Positions 33,895 through 43,504 are shown, counted from the stretch's first letter. The stretch is 64,000 nt of DNA from Bacteroidia bacterium (GCA_030431695.1 JAUIIU010000008.1:1-64000); one strand, 5' to 3'. Made by a program: numbers and translations. The notes: generated by a model not told the origin, from the sequence alone.

Positions 33895-35022
33895 TTAGCG
33901 TTTGAAATCGCGCCCTTTCCAACGATAACCGCCAAAAAGACTTCGGATGCTTATATAGCTGGAAATGAAGGGGTAAAATAAACCGGAGAAAAACATGAGT
34001 CGGCTGCTTATTTTCGGATGGATACTTTCGGCACTATAGTCTGCAAACCAGCCGTCGAAGACAAGTTTGACGAACCAGATGAGGAGGCATTCCAGCAGAT
34101 GATCCAGCTCGAAGGCCGGGAAATAGACCAACCCCACCACCAGCCATAAATTCATGAGAAATACTATGAGGCCTGTCGATTTAATTAGCGGGCCTTTCAT
34201 TTTTGAAGTTTTGGACGCCCACCGTACACGCTGTCTGATCATGTTCTTAAAGCCTTTTACAGCTTTGGTGACAACCGTATGCGCGGGGTCTTTCAGGAAT
34301 ACAACTTCACCTTTTAAGGGACCCAGAAATTTTTGCATTAGGAACACATCATCACCACTGGCCAGGTTATTGTTGCCTTCAAATCCATGTACAATGTCAA
34401 ACCCTTCCCGCGAATAGGCAAGATTGGCACCATTGCAGAGCATAGGACGATTCCACCCGAAACTGCCTTTGGTTACCCCTTGCAATGCAAGCATCTCGAA
34501 TTTCTGGTATTCACTGAAGAAATCCCTACTTTCTTCAACAAAAACCTGTCCGCAAACCATACTTGGCTTCAAATTCATAATGATGTTGTTAAAGTCCACC
34601 AGCCAGTTCACGGGGACTCGGCAATCGGCATCGGTAGTTACGATCCAGTCGAATTTTGCCTGTTTCACTCCCGACGTAACCGCATCCTTCTTGGGTGAGT
34701 TACTAATACGCTTTGTGTCTACTATTTTCCAGCTAACAGTGGAATTGCGCAATGTCTCTTCAATGACCTGCCCGGAATTATCGGAAGATTGGTCGTCAAC
34801 CAGCAATAATTCAAAGCTTTCGCGTGGATAATCCAGGGCGAGGATCGATTCAAGCAAGGCGGGCAGATTGTTTTCCTCATTTCTGAAGGCAACTACTATC
34901 GAAAACTCCGTACTGTAGTCCGGATTCCGGTAGTGCGATGTTTTCATCCTGAAATCACCAACCCGGAACCATAGAAGGATTCCGGCGTAAATAAGGATCA
35001 GCAGTATACCGGCAAAGATCAT
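33895..35022 (-). CDS. Family 2 glycosyltransferase, membrane bound
   Basis: A 375-residue enzyme with an N-terminal helix, GT-A domain and C-terminal helices (about 290-350). Motifs: IVVAFRNEENNLPALLESIL, LLVDDQSSDNS (nucleotide binding), TTDADCRVP (DxD-type metal site), SGDDVFL and the QRVRW signature (QxxRW). It transfers a sugar from a nucleotide donor, probably to a lipid or glycan at the cytoplasmic face. Its start overlaps the stop of the flippase-like gene upstream by four bases, so the two probably act together. Confidence 0.85.
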   Translation of the reverse strand: MIFAGILLILIYAGILLWFRVGDFRMKTSHYRNPDYSTEFSIVVAFRNEENNLPALLESILALDYPRESFELLLVDDQSSDNSGQVIEETLRNSTVSWKIVDTKRISNSPKKDAVTSGVKQAKFDWIVTTDADCRVPVNWLVDFNNIIMNLKPSMVCGQVFVEESRDFFSEYQKFEMLALQGVTKGSFGWNRPMLCNGANLAYSREGFDIVHGFEGNNNLASGDDVFLMQKFLGPLKGEVVFLKDPAHTVVTKAVKGFKNMIRQRVRWASKTSKMKGPLIKSTGLIVFLMNLWLVVGLVYFPAFELDHLLECLLIWFVKLVFDGWFADYSAESIHPKISSRLMFFSGLFYPFISSYISIRSLFGGYRWKGRDFKR

Positions 35023-35966
35023 GATGCTGCCGTTTTAAACTTTCCAACAAAGAAACTTCCCAAAATTGCAGGGAGTACGAAGTTCAGCAACCACATTGCG
35101 GTCACTGTACAAAGAACCGCGATCTCATCATAGCCGGCATGTGAGAACAACCATAGAGCTACACCACCTTTTATGGCCACTTCAGTAAAGAAAAAAGAAG
35201 GCAATACCGAGGCGATGAGGTACATGGAAGTTACCAGCGGAAGGGCGGTGGTAACAGGGATGTCAATTCCGAAGAAACCCAGCAACAAACAAAAAAGGCC
35301 TGTGAACACTACGTATCGCAGAACAGACAGTAGTACAACCCGCATTCGGATCTCAAGTGGAATACTTCGGAAATAATCCAACAGTTTTTGAAGGCTTAGT
35401 CCGCGAATGAGCAGTTCCCGTTTCCTGAATACATAGCCGGCGGTTAGCATGCCCAATACAAAGACCAGTAGCAGCAGAGGCTTCCAGGCAGCTACCTCAA
35501 TATCAAACCTGAAGAGCACGTATACCAGGCCCGGTATTCCGAAAAGGATGGTAGCGAACAACTGTGAAAGGTTAGAGAATAAATTCAGGACCATGACCTT
35601 TTTTCGTTCTTCCTTCGGAAAAAAAAGCGGCTTGACGCCGTATTCACCAATGCGGTTCGGGGTCCATAAGCTGGCACTCAGAGCTGATAAACATTGCCTT
35701 GCCGATTCCCGAAATGTGATCTTTTTCAGGACGTTGACAAGGGTACGCCATTTGACGAGTTCGAGGGACCAGTTAATCGATGCGAGTAGTACGAATAGCA
35801 GGATGAACACTAAACTATTTCCCGAAACAGCTTCCCTGAACGTGTGCCACGCCTGTTGGTCGAGGGAGGACAACCTATTGAAAATATACAAGAAGGTTGC
35901 GCCAAGTATCAAAACTTTTAGGGCAATCAACCCATAATGCTTAGTTTTGTTAGAAAGCGGCCTCAT
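35019..35966 (-). CDS. Flippase-like/UPF0104 membrane protein (LPG-synthase TM domain family)
   Basis: A 315-residue integral membrane protein with about eight helices and the family stretch LWTPNRIGEYGVKPLFF (the conserved GxGxR/P-type region with Arg and Glu). It belongs to the membrane domain family of lysylphosphatidylglycerol synthases, many of which move lipid-linked intermediates. It pairs with the glycosyltransferase downstream. Its ATG is only two bases from the ruvC ATG on the other strand. Confidence 0.8.
   Translation of the reverse strand: MRPLSNKTKHYGLIALKVLILGATFLYIFNRLSSLDQQAWHTFREAVSGNSLVFILLFVLLASINWSLELVKWRTLVNVLKKITFRESARQCLSALSASLWTPNRIGEYGVKPLFFPKEERKKVMVLNLFSNLSQLFATILFGIPGLVYVLFRFDIEVAAWKPLLLLVFVLGMLTAGYVFRKRELLIRGLSLQKLLDYFRSIPLEIRMRVVLLSVLRYVVFTGLFCLLLGFFGIDIPVTTALPLVTSMYLIASVLPSFFFTEVAIKGGVALWLFSHAGYDEIAVLCTVTAMWLLNFVLPAILGSFFVGKFKTAAS
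35942..35949 (+). promoter_or_regulatory. -7 element TAGTTTTG for ruvC inside the divergent gene
   Basis: Exact TAnnTTTG match 20 bases before the ruvC ATG. It lies inside the first codons of the minus-strand flippase-like gene, because the two start codons are only two bases apart. Confidence 0.5.
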
Positions 35967-35968
35967 CT

Positions 35969-36532
35969 ATGGCTAAAGTAGTGAATTCGGAAAAGATTAT
36001 TCTCGGCATCGACCCGGGAACTACCATTATGGGTTTTGGCCTTATCAAAGTGGTTGGCAAGAAGATGAAATTCCTTCAACTGAACGAACTTCAGCTGTCG
36101 AAATACGACGATCACTACCTGCGTTTAAAACATATCTTCGAACGCACCGTGGAACTCATCGATACCTTTCACCCGGATGAGATTGCGATCGAGGCACCAT
36201 TTTTTGGTAAGAACGTACAATCCATGCTGAAACTGGGCCGGGCCCAGGGTGTGGCCATGGCGGCCGGACTATCACGCCAGGTTCCCATTACAGAATATTC
36301 TCCCAAAAAGATCAAAATGGCGATAACCGGTAACGGTAACGCTTCCAAGGAACAGGTGGCAAAAATGTTGCAGAGCCTGCTCGAATTGAAGGAATTACCA
36401 AAGAACCTTGACAGTACCGATGGCCTGGCGGCTGCAGTATGTCATTTTTACAATGCCGGGAAGCCACAGATTGGCAAAAGCTACAGCGGATGGGCCGCCT
36501 TCGTAAAACAAAATGAAGACAGGGTTGATTAA
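35969..36532 (+). CDS. ruvC: Holliday junction endonuclease RuvC
   Basis: A 187-residue resolvase that cuts Holliday junctions with RuvAB. Acidic catalytic residues are visible in IILGIDPGTTIMGFG (Asp15), IAIEAPFFGKN (Glu) and DSTDGLAAAVCHF (Asp). It is followed after two bases by the DUF3667 gene and then hemW, forming a plus-strand operon. Confidence 0.95.
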   Translation: MAKVVNSEKIILGIDPGTTIMGFGLIKVVGKKMKFLQLNELQLSKYDDHYLRLKHIFERTVELIDTFHPDEIAIEAPFFGKNVQSMLKLGRAQGVAMAAGLSRQVPITEYSPKKIKMAITGNGNASKEQVAKMLQSLLELKELPKNLDSTDGLAAAVCHFYNAGKPQIGKSYSGWAAFVKQNEDRVD

Positions 36533-36534
36533 AC

Positions 36535-37278
36535 GTGGATCGAACGAAAGCATACTGCTATAACTGTGAAGCCCCGGCCGATGGGGACTATTGCTCGTCC
36601 TGCGGGCAGCGAACCTCAGTACACAAGGTGACCTTTACCGAAACCTTCCAGGACTTCTGGGACTTTTTATTCTCGGTGAATGCGCCCTTCTTCACTACTG
36701 TAAAATTATTGTTCGGCAATCCCGGTAAACTGCTGCGCGACTATCTTGGCGGGAAGCGCAAAAGATACTACAGGCCGGTAGCCTTTTTCCTGCTCATGAC
36801 CGTGGTTTATCTATTGATCAGGTCCCTCATTGATTTCGATCCTTTCAGGAATTCCACTATTGAAGTGAGCGATGAGCACCAAAGCCAACTGCTCACCCAG
36901 GCCCGAAACTTCATGTTGCTGAACATCGATAAGCTGATGTTCATTTTTGTCTTTACACTGGGCGGGTTTATGAAGTTGTTCTTTTTCAGGAAACGCACCT
37001 TCGCCGAATTCCTTGCTGTTGCTTTTTACTTTTCGGCTGTGTACACCATGTTCATGACGCTGAATATGTTCGTTACCAAATATATCACGGATCAGTACCA
37101 GTTTGTAGGGTTGCTTGTAATGATGTGCTACTTCTGCTATGCGATGGTTTCTTTCTTTCAGAAGAAAAAATTATTGGTGTTCATCAAAGCCGGGATGGTC
37201 TATTTATTTGCGTTTATCTTTTACACGATCCTGGCATTTACGGTTTCATTCCTGTTCATTTACCTGAAAGAACTCTAG
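36535..37278 (+). CDS. DUF3667 membrane protein with zinc ribbon
   Basis: A 247-residue protein starting at GTG 36535 (two bases after ruvC). Two CxxC pairs (CYNC and CSSC, residues about 8-23) form a zinc ribbon, followed by the DUF3667 motif FTETFQDFWDFLFSVNAPFFTTVKLLFGNPGKLLRDYLGGKRKRY, then four or five helices. Function unknown. Its stop directly abuts the hemW start. Confidence 0.85.
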   Translation: MDRTKAYCYNCEAPADGDYCSSCGQRTSVHKVTFTETFQDFWDFLFSVNAPFFTTVKLLFGNPGKLLRDYLGGKRKRYYRPVAFFLLMTVVYLLIRSLIDFDPFRNSTIEVSDEHQSQLLTQARNFMLLNIDKLMFIFVFTLGGFMKLFFFRKRTFAEFLAVAFYFSAVYTMFMTLNMFVTKYITDQYQFVGLLVMMCYFCYAMVSFFQKKKLLVFIKAGMVYLFAFIFYTILAFTVSFLFIYLKEL

Positions 37279-38412
37279 ATGTCGGGAATATACATCCATA
37301 TTCCATTCTGCAAGCAGGCATGTCATTACTGCGACTTCCACTTTTCCACCTCCCTGAAGAAACGCACGGAAATGGTGGAAGCGATCTGCAGAGAGCTTCT
37401 ACTTCGAAAAGAAGAACTTCCGGGACCGATCGAAACCATCTATTTCGGGGGTGGAACTCCCAGTTTACTTACTTCTGAAGAACTCGCCCGTATTTTCGAC
37501 ACGATCTACGAGAATTACAAGGTGATCGATGCTCCGGAGATCACCCTGGAAGCCAATCCGGACGATCTTTCCGTACAACGAATTCGTACGCTGGCCAACT
37601 CACCGATCAACAGGCTGAGCATTGGGGTCCAGTCGTTTTTCCAGCAAGACCTGAAACTGATGAATCGCGCCCACAACGCTACCGAGGCCGCAGCCTGTAT
37701 TTCCGAAGTAAAAAAGCATTTCGACAATTACAGTATCGACTTCATCTACGGAATGCCAGGTATGAACCGGGAACGCTGGCTGGAAAACCTGGAAATGGCC
37801 CTGGGATATGATGTTCCCCATTTGAGTTGTTATGCCCTTACCGTAGAACCTCGTACGGCCCTCAAATCTTTTATTGAAAAAGGGCTGGTCCAGCCACCAA
37901 ATGACGATATGGCACAGGAGCATCACAGTGCAATGGTGGATTTGCTGGAATCCAGGGGATATGAGAACTACGAATTCTCCAATTTCGGGAAACCGGGGTA
38001 CTTTTCCAGGAATAATATGGCGTATTGGTTTGGTAAACCCTACCTGGGAATCGGCCCGTCTGCACATAGTTACGACGGGAAGGTCCGAAAGTGGAATGTG
38101 GCCAATAACAGTAGGTATATCAAGGCGATCGGGCAGGGGGAGTTACCGATGGAAACGGAAGAACTTACAAAGGTGGACCGGTACAATGAATTCGTGATGA
38201 CCCGCTTACGAACAGCAGCAGGGATAGACACAAAAGAGGTTGCCCATACCTTTGGTTCGTTGAACAGGGATTATATACTGGAACAGGCTTCAACGTACCT
38301 GGAGTCTGGCTTGCTGGCACTAAAAGGTGACAGTCTTATAGCAACAAAAAAGGGAAAATTCCTCACGGATGGAATCGCGGCTGACTTATTCTTAGTAAAT
38401 TTAGAATCTTGA
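37279..38412 (+). CDS. hemW: Radical SAM heme chaperone HemW
   Basis: A 377-residue radical SAM protein. The iron-sulfur site is CKQACHYCDF (CxxxCxxC, residues 11-18), followed by YFGGGTPSLL and the HemW stretch NRLSIGVQSF. It was formerly called a coproporphyrinogen III oxidase; the CxxxCxxC without the extra upstream residues of HemN favours HemW, which delivers heme to respiratory enzymes. This would suit a cell making cytochrome c for nitrous oxide respiration. Confidence 0.9.
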   Translation: MSGIYIHIPFCKQACHYCDFHFSTSLKKRTEMVEAICRELLLRKEELPGPIETIYFGGGTPSLLTSEELARIFDTIYENYKVIDAPEITLEANPDDLSVQRIRTLANSPINRLSIGVQSFFQQDLKLMNRAHNATEAAACISEVKKHFDNYSIDFIYGMPGMNRERWLENLEMALGYDVPHLSCYALTVEPRTALKSFIEKGLVQPPNDDMAQEHHSAMVDLLESRGYENYEFSNFGKPGYFSRNNMAYWFGKPYLGIGPSAHSYDGKVRKWNVANNSRYIKAIGQGELPMETEELTKVDRYNEFVMTRLRTAAGIDTKEVAHTFGSLNRDYILEQASTYLESGLLALKGDSLIATKKGKFLTDGIAADLFLVNLES

Positions 38413-38437
38413 TTTCCGGTGCAATACCGTCTAAAGC

Positions 38438-39190
38438 ATGATCGCATCACTTGTTCACAACAACATCACCTACAAAGTGGATCTGTCCAAACCGCTGGAT
38501 ATTTCAATTCCTCTCAGCGGAACATCGAGGAACCCCATTGCCTGGTACCTGGACAAACCGCTGATCGAGCCGGTACAGCTGGATGACTGGACCGGAAGTG
38601 TTTCTGAAGGTGCTTCGGTGAATTTCAACAATATCCGTTTTAACCCCCATGCGCACGGTACTCATACCGAATGTCTCGGGCATATCACGGAGGAGTTTCA
38701 TTCGGTGCAGAAAGCATTGAAACGGTATTTCGCGATCGCCAGGGTGATCACGGTGGCCCCCGAATTGAAAGGGAAGGACCAGGTGATCTCCAGGAAGCAG
38801 TTGTCGGGTATCCTGAAAGGGGATTCCCCCGAAGCACTGGTGATCCGTACCCTGCCGAACACTTCGGCCAAACGTTCCAGGAAGTATTCCGATACCAACT
38901 GGCCCTACCTGGAAGAAGGAGCAGCCGAGTTCATGCGGAAAATAGGGGTGGAGCACCTGTTGATCGATCTGCCATCGGTGGATAAGGAGAAAGACGAGGG
39001 TAAATTGAAGGCGCACAGGGCGTTTTGGAATTACCCGGAAGCCCCTCGAATGCACGCCACCATCACCGAATTCATCTATGTCTCCAACCGTATCAACGAC
39101 GGCACCTATCTCCTAAATATCCAAACCGCTCCTTTTGTGAATGACGCCACGCCCAGCCGACCTGTGCTATACAAAATCATGTCGATATGA
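38438..39190 (+). CDS. Cyclase/kynurenine formamidase-like metal hydrolase
   Basis: A 250-residue protein with the family motif HAHGTHTECLGH (HxGTHxD/E...H, about 70-81), which binds zinc or manganese in cyclase-family hydrolases, and HLLIDLPSVDKEKDEG near 170. The Glu in place of the usual Asp is a small variation. The true substrate cannot be told from the motif. It overlaps the DUF4260 gene by four bases. Confidence 0.8.
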   Translation: MIASLVHNNITYKVDLSKPLDISIPLSGTSRNPIAWYLDKPLIEPVQLDDWTGSVSEGASVNFNNIRFNPHAHGTHTECLGHITEEFHSVQKALKRYFAIARVITVAPELKGKDQVISRKQLSGILKGDSPEALVIRTLPNTSAKRSRKYSDTNWPYLEEGAAEFMRKIGVEHLLIDLPSVDKEKDEGKLKAHRAFWNYPEAPRMHATITEFIYVSNRINDGTYLLNIQTAPFVNDATPSRPVLYKIMSI

Positions 39191-39534
39191 AAACAATTCT
39201 GAAACTGGAAGAGCTGTTGCAGTTTGGCTTCGGGATCTTCCTATTCTCCACCCTGGACTACCAGTGGTGGGTATTTCCTGCGCTGATCCTAGTTCCCGAC
39301 ATCGGGATGCTGGGATATTTGATCAACAATAGAGTAGGAGCCCTGCTCTACAATCTTTTCCATCATAAGGGAATTGCCCTTGCAATCCTGGTTTATGGTA
39401 TGTATTTTGAGAACTCCTTAATAGCCCTGACAGGTGTCATACTGTTCTCGCACTCTGCCATGGACAGGATTTTCGGCTATGGTTTGAAGTATTCGGATAG
39501 TTTTAAGAATACACACCTGGGGAAATTAAAATGA
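39187..39534 (+). CDS. DUF4260 family membrane protein
   Basis: A 115-residue protein with three hydrophobic helices, PDIGMLGYLINNRVGALLYNLFHHKG and HSAMDRIFGYGLKY; this pattern is typical of DUF4260. Translationally coupled to the cyclase-family gene (ATGA overlap). Function unknown. Confidence 0.8.
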   Translation: MKTILKLEELLQFGFGIFLFSTLDYQWWVFPALILVPDIGMLGYLINNRVGALLYNLFHHKGIALAILVYGMYFENSLIALTGVILFSHSAMDRIFGYGLKYSDSFKNTHLGKLK

Positions 39535-39538
39535 TATT

Positions 39539-40168
39539 ATGGAATACCTGTTTATAGGACTGGCCGGGGGAGCCATCCTTGCTTATTTTGTTTTTGTAAG
39601 GTTTAATTCTGAACGCCGAAAGAAGCGTTCACACGCCCAGTCGGTCGTGCTGATGGAACGCATCCGAACAGTTTGCAAACTGGTGACTGTGGAAGGTGAT
39701 TTTTCGGAGATCTACCATTATGAGAACCTGAAAAGCAAGTGGGTGAACCTGCTGCTGGGGAAGAAGAAAGCATTAGTGGTTATCGAGGCCAAAGCCTATG
39801 TGGGTTTTGATCTGAGTCAGTTGAGGATGGAATCGGATGTTCAGTCCAGGACCATCAAACTGAGCAATTTTCCCCAACCTAAACTGCTCACAGTGGAGAC
39901 CGATTTTAAGTACTACGATAAGAAGGACGGCTGGGCGAATCCGTTTACTGCTTCCGATCTCACCGAGATCAATAAAGAGGCGAAAAACCACATTATCGAG
40001 AAGGTTCCGGGCAGCGGCTTGATGGAAGAAGCATCCAAACAAGCCATGGAAACCATTCAGCTTCTAGAGAAACTTGTTGAGACAATTAATTGGAAATTAG
40101 ATTATTCTGACTTATTATTGGGGCAAAATGACCCAAATTTACTATCAGATTCCAATGAAACGACTTAG
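39539..40168 (+). CDS. DUF4230 domain protein with N-terminal membrane anchor
   Basis: A 209-residue protein with one N-terminal helix (about 3-22) and a soluble DUF4230 domain: VCKLVTVEGDFSEIYHYE, KKALVVIEAKAYVGFDLSQL, NHIIEKVPGSGLMEEASKQA. Function unknown. Its last 14 bases overlap the transglutaminase-like gene. Confidence 0.8.
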   Translation: MEYLFIGLAGGAILAYFVFVRFNSERRKKRSHAQSVVLMERIRTVCKLVTVEGDFSEIYHYENLKSKWVNLLLGKKKALVVIEAKAYVGFDLSQLRMESDVQSRTIKLSNFPQPKLLTVETDFKYYDKKDGWANPFTASDLTEINKEAKNHIIEKVPGSGLMEEASKQAMETIQLLEKLVETINWKLDYSDLLLGQNDPNLLSDSNETT

Positions 40169-41084
40169 CCTGTTATTTTGTTTGCTGATCGGTTTACTTT
40201 CCTATTCTCAGGATTATTCCCGCGTTGATGCTACTATCGAGCTCTATCCCGATTCCTTTGAGGATATTGAGGATCTCTCGGCGATGATCGCCAGGGATTT
40301 CACTACGGATGATGAAAAAGTGCGTGGTATTTATACTTGGATCATCAGGAATGTGGCCTACGACCCCGACGAATACAAAAAGTTCAATTACAATTTTAAG
40401 AATTATCGCGAGCGAAACGCCAAAGAGGAAAAAGTTCGCGAGCAGACCATAAAGCGGACCCTGAGTGAAGGAGTAGCCGTTTGCGAAGGCTATGCCATGC
40501 TGTTCGAGAAACTCTGTAATATGCAGGGGATCAGTAATTATCTCGTACGAGGTGATATTAAGACGCATTTCAATGATATTGGCCGCCCTTTCAAAAAGAT
40601 CCATATGTGGAACGTGGCTGTAATCGATGGCCAGGGATATTTGTTCGATCCTACCTGGGGTGCAGGCAAATACCAGGGGAAGTTCATAAAAGAACCCAGT
40701 TATTTTTTCTATAAGACGCCGCCCGAGCTATTCATAAACACCCATTACCCGGAACTACAGGAAGACACCTTCCTGGGATCCATGATCCCGAGGGAAGTCT
40801 ATGCGAAATGGCCGCTCATTATTCAGAAGGAAATGTCGCAGGACGATATAGAGACACCCATTACAGGGGTCATCAGTGCCGAAAGCAGCCTGGGTCAGAT
40901 CGATTTCGGGATTCGCTGGGACAAACCTGTTGAGGTTGCATATTCCTTCGGAAAGGAGAAAGTAGAGATAGACTCGGAGAATGATAACGGATTGCTGAGG
41001 TTTACTGTTCCATTCCAGTTGGGGCAACAGAATTTATTAATTTATTTCAACGACAAGCCAGCGCTTGCGTATAAGGTGAAGTAG
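40155..41084 (+). CDS. Secreted transglutaminase-like protein
   Basis: A 309-residue protein. The signal (MKRLSLLFCLLIGLLSYSQ) fixes the start at 40155, although the frame is open from 40128. The transglutaminase-like fold shows the catalytic triad: Cys in GVAVCEGYAMLFEKL, His in KIHMWNVAVIDG and Asp in YLFDPTWGAGKY. Beta-rich C-terminal part. It may be a periplasmic protease or crosslinking enzyme; substrate unknown. The MmcQ/YjbR gene begins directly at its stop. Confidence 0.8.
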   Translation: MKRLSLLFCLLIGLLSYSQDYSRVDATIELYPDSFEDIEDLSAMIARDFTTDDEKVRGIYTWIIRNVAYDPDEYKKFNYNFKNYRERNAKEEKVREQTIKRTLSEGVAVCEGYAMLFEKLCNMQGISNYLVRGDIKTHFNDIGRPFKKIHMWNVAVIDGQGYLFDPTWGAGKYQGKFIKEPSYFFYKTPPELFINTHYPELQEDTFLGSMIPREVYAKWPLIIQKEMSQDDIETPITGVISAESSLGQIDFGIRWDKPVEVAYSFGKEKVEIDSENDNGLLRFTVPFQLGQQNLLIYFNDKPALAYKVK

Positions 41085-41447
41085 ATGCATATAGAAGAAT
41101 TCCGTGATTATTGTCTTTCGAAAAAAGGAGTAACCGAGTCCTTTCCCTTTGACGAACAAACCCTTGTTTTTAAAGTGATGGGAAAGATGTTTGCGCTCAC
41201 CGGCCTGGAACGGATCCCACCGCAGGTGAACCTGAAATGCGACCCTGAACGCTCTGCCAGTTTACGTGAGGAGTACGACGGCCTTATCTACGGGGCCTTC
41301 CACATGAGCAAATTGCACTGGAACACTGTTGAGATCGCCGGTAATGTGCCACGAGACCTGATCTATGAGTTGATCGATCACTCCTATGAATTAGTTGTTG
41401 CCGGGCTTACCAGGAAACTTAAGGAGGAACTAAAGAATCTTTCTTAG
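41085..41447 (+). CDS. MmcQ/YjbR-family protein
   Basis: A 120-residue soluble protein with the family pattern: CLSKKGVTESFPFDEQTLVFKVMGKMFAL, VNLKCDPERSASLREEYDGLIYGAFHMSKLHWNTVEI and the C-terminal LIDHSYELVVAGL. The fold is CyaY-like and may bind DNA, though activity is unproven. Last gene of the run starting at 38438. Confidence 0.85.
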   Translation: MHIEEFRDYCLSKKGVTESFPFDEQTLVFKVMGKMFALTGLERIPPQVNLKCDPERSASLREEYDGLIYGAFHMSKLHWNTVEIAGNVPRDLIYELIDHSYELVVAGLTRKLKEELKNLS

Positions 41448-41551
41448 AACAGCCGATATCGTTCCGACCAGAGCGAGGAATCTCGGAATATGTTTATTCG
41501 TTGATTTGTTAATATGAGTAATTTACTTCCGACTTCGGTCTTCCAGCACCT

Positions 41552-41974
41552 TTAACAAGAGATATCCGAAATGATCTTCCACTCACCATCGATCTTTCGG
41601 AAGATGATCATAAAGATCCCCTCGGCGTCCCCGGCTTCACGCTTGAGATAAAACCTCCCCATTACGTAGTAACTATTGGTTTCTATCGGAGAGATCTGTT
41701 CTATCTTAAAGTTGAGTGTTCCAGTATGACTCTTATCCGGGTAGCCCTTTTTATAGCGGGCAAGGGTTTGCTCCCAGCCGTGGGTGACACCGCTTTTCCC
41801 GAAGAACTTCAGTGAATCGCTCTTCCAGTAGCCGTCCATGAATTCTTCAAGGTCAAAATTATTCCAGGCTTCCTCCTGTTTGGACATTACTTCGAGTATT
41901 GCCGCTTCGTCGCCGTCCTGGCCGTATAAGGTGATGGTGAGCAGTGTGAATACTGCCAGCAGGTAGTTTTTCAT
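41552..41974 (-). CDS. Secreted DUF4440/SnoaL-like protein
   Basis: A 140-residue protein with a signal ending near TITLYGQ and an NTF2-like fold: QEEAWNNFDLEEFMDGYWKSDSLKFFG, ARYKKGYPDKSHTGTL, ending RKIDGEWKIISDISC, as in DUF4440 proteins. TATATTTA at 41993-42000 on the minus strand is a candidate -7 element 18 bases before the ATG. Single gene between the MmcQ gene and the end of the nos operon. Function unknown. Confidence 0.75.
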   Translation of the reverse strand: MKNYLLAVFTLLTITLYGQDGDEAAILEVMSKQEEAWNNFDLEEFMDGYWKSDSLKFFGKSGVTHGWEQTLARYKKGYPDKSHTGTLNFKIEQISPIETNSYYVMGRFYLKREAGDAEGIFMIIFRKIDGEWKIISDISC

Positions 41975-42018
41975 AGTTTGAATTTTCTGAATAAATATAC
42001 TATTTCAATCCGAATGAC

Positions 42019-42801
42019 CTAGAAATCCTTCTTTCGTGCTACCCTACGGATCAACCAAACGGGGATAAGTACCCACAAGGCGAGTACACTAATGGAAAGG
42101 AAAATACCCAGGCTGGTTCCGAAGAATTTTTGAAACAGTGCTCCCGTGTAACCCATCAATGCAGAAATATCGAGCTTCAGTAGTATAAGTATACGTGAAA
42201 GGTCTATGGGGTTGAACATCGAAGCCGTTAAGGAAAAGGTGTCCAGGGGATAATCTGCAAATATCATCAGAGACATCAGCAGTATACCATCGTAGATCAC
42301 TGCCATGAAGAGCCAGAGTAGTATGGCATACCCAAAACCCTTTATCCGGTTCTCGTTCCTGAGTCCGATGTTAAAGGACAAAGCAGTGAATATAAAGGTC
42401 AGGAAAGCCCCGGTGAGCAACAGCAGGCCGAAATCCCAGATAGCATCAGACATGAATATTCCGTAGGCAACAAAAGGAATTCCCAGACCGATCACCAGGC
42501 TCATGGAAAGCGAAAGTGCTACTCCAAAATACTGTCCCAGGAAGATGGTGGAGCGTTTCAGGGGTTGTGCAAGCAGCAAACCCGTGAATTCCTTTGAGTT
42601 GTAATAGTACATCACCCCGAAGATGGTTCCGATAAGTGGAACAAGTATGATGATGACATTCATTAGGGTGATCACTGCCTTCGAAACGTTGTTGTTCAGA
42701 AACAACAGTACGAAGCCGAGGATGAGGTAAAACCCGAAATACACATAGCTCCAGCGGCTTCTCATCAGGTCGTAAAAGCTGTATTTCAGGATCTTAAGCA
42801 T
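42019..42801 (-). CDS. nosY: NosY-type ABC permease
   Basis: A 260-residue permease with six helices (ABC-2 type), the membrane part of the NosFY transporter needed for maturation of the nitrous oxide reductase copper centre. Its start overlaps the nosF stop by eight bases. It is the last gene of the nos operon. Confidence 0.85.
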   Translation of the reverse strand: MLKILKYSFYDLMRSRWSYVYFGFYLILGFVLLFLNNNVSKAVITLMNVIIILVPLIGTIFGVMYYYNSKEFTGLLLAQPLKRSTIFLGQYFGVALSLSMSLVIGLGIPFVAYGIFMSDAIWDFGLLLLTGAFLTFIFTALSFNIGLRNENRIKGFGYAILLWLFMAVIYDGILLMSLMIFADYPLDTFSLTASMFNPIDLSRILILLKLDISALMGYTGALFQKFFGTSLGIFLSISVLALWVLIPVWLIRRVARKKDF

Positions 42802-43504
42802 AGGATTGGGTTAAAATGGATGCAATGGCATGCTCGAAATCGGGCTGCCCCGTTTTGTCTTTAAGTTCGGCAATGGATCCTTTGAAATAGATCTTTCCTT
42901 CCAGCAGGAAGACGATCTCCTCCGAAACCTCCTCCACGAAACTCATGATGTGTGAGGTAATGAGGATGGTCTTGCCTTTTTCTTTTTCTGAATATATCAG
43001 TTCTTTCAGCCTTATGAGTGAGATCGGATCCAGGCCGGATGTTGGTTCGTCAAGAATGATCAGCGGACTTTCGAACATAAAGGTGAGAAGGATATTGACC
43101 TTCTGTTTGGTTCCGCCGGACAGATTACCCAGTTTCTTTCCCAGGAAGGGCTCCAGCTTGAAGAGTTTGATCAGTGCATTGTCATCTACGTTTTTTTGTT
43201 TCCGAAGATCCTTGATCATCCGGATGAGTTCCTTTACGGTAAGGTTGTGCGGAAAATTCGCGATCTGTGGCAGATAATCGATCGATTCCCTGTACTTCCA
43301 CTTCCCGAGCACGGACTTCCCGTCCAAGAGGATCTCTCCCTTGTTCGGGACGACCATTCCCAGTATACTTTTGATAAGTGTGGTTTTCCCCGAGCCGTTA
43401 GGTCCCAGCACGGCGATGATCTTTCCTCTGTCCACGCTAAGATTGACGCCGGAAAGCACCTCGTTCTTGCCAAACTTCTTATGAAGGTCCTTAATTTCTA
43501 TCAT
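42794..43504 (-). CDS. nosF: NosF ABC ATPase
   Basis: A 236-residue ATPase with intact motifs: Walker A GPNGSGKTT, signature LSGGTKQKV, Walker B LIILDEPTSGLD, and the H-loop in ITSHIMSF. It energises NosY in a transporter thought to deliver a sulfur or copper-related compound for CuZ assembly with NosD. It overlaps both neighbours (nosD by 14 bases, nosY by 8). The intact motifs contrast with the export ATPase at 26233. Confidence 0.9.
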   Translation of the reverse strand: MIEIKDLHKKFGKNEVLSGVNLSVDRGKIIAVLGPNGSGKTTLIKSILGMVVPNKGEILLDGKSVLGKWKYRESIDYLPQIANFPHNLTVKELIRMIKDLRKQKNVDDNALIKLFKLEPFLGKKLGNLSGGTKQKVNILLTFMFESPLIILDEPTSGLDPISLIRLKELIYSEKEKGKTILITSHIMSFVEEVSEEIVFLLEGKIYFKGSIAELKDKTGQPDFEHAIASILTQSYA

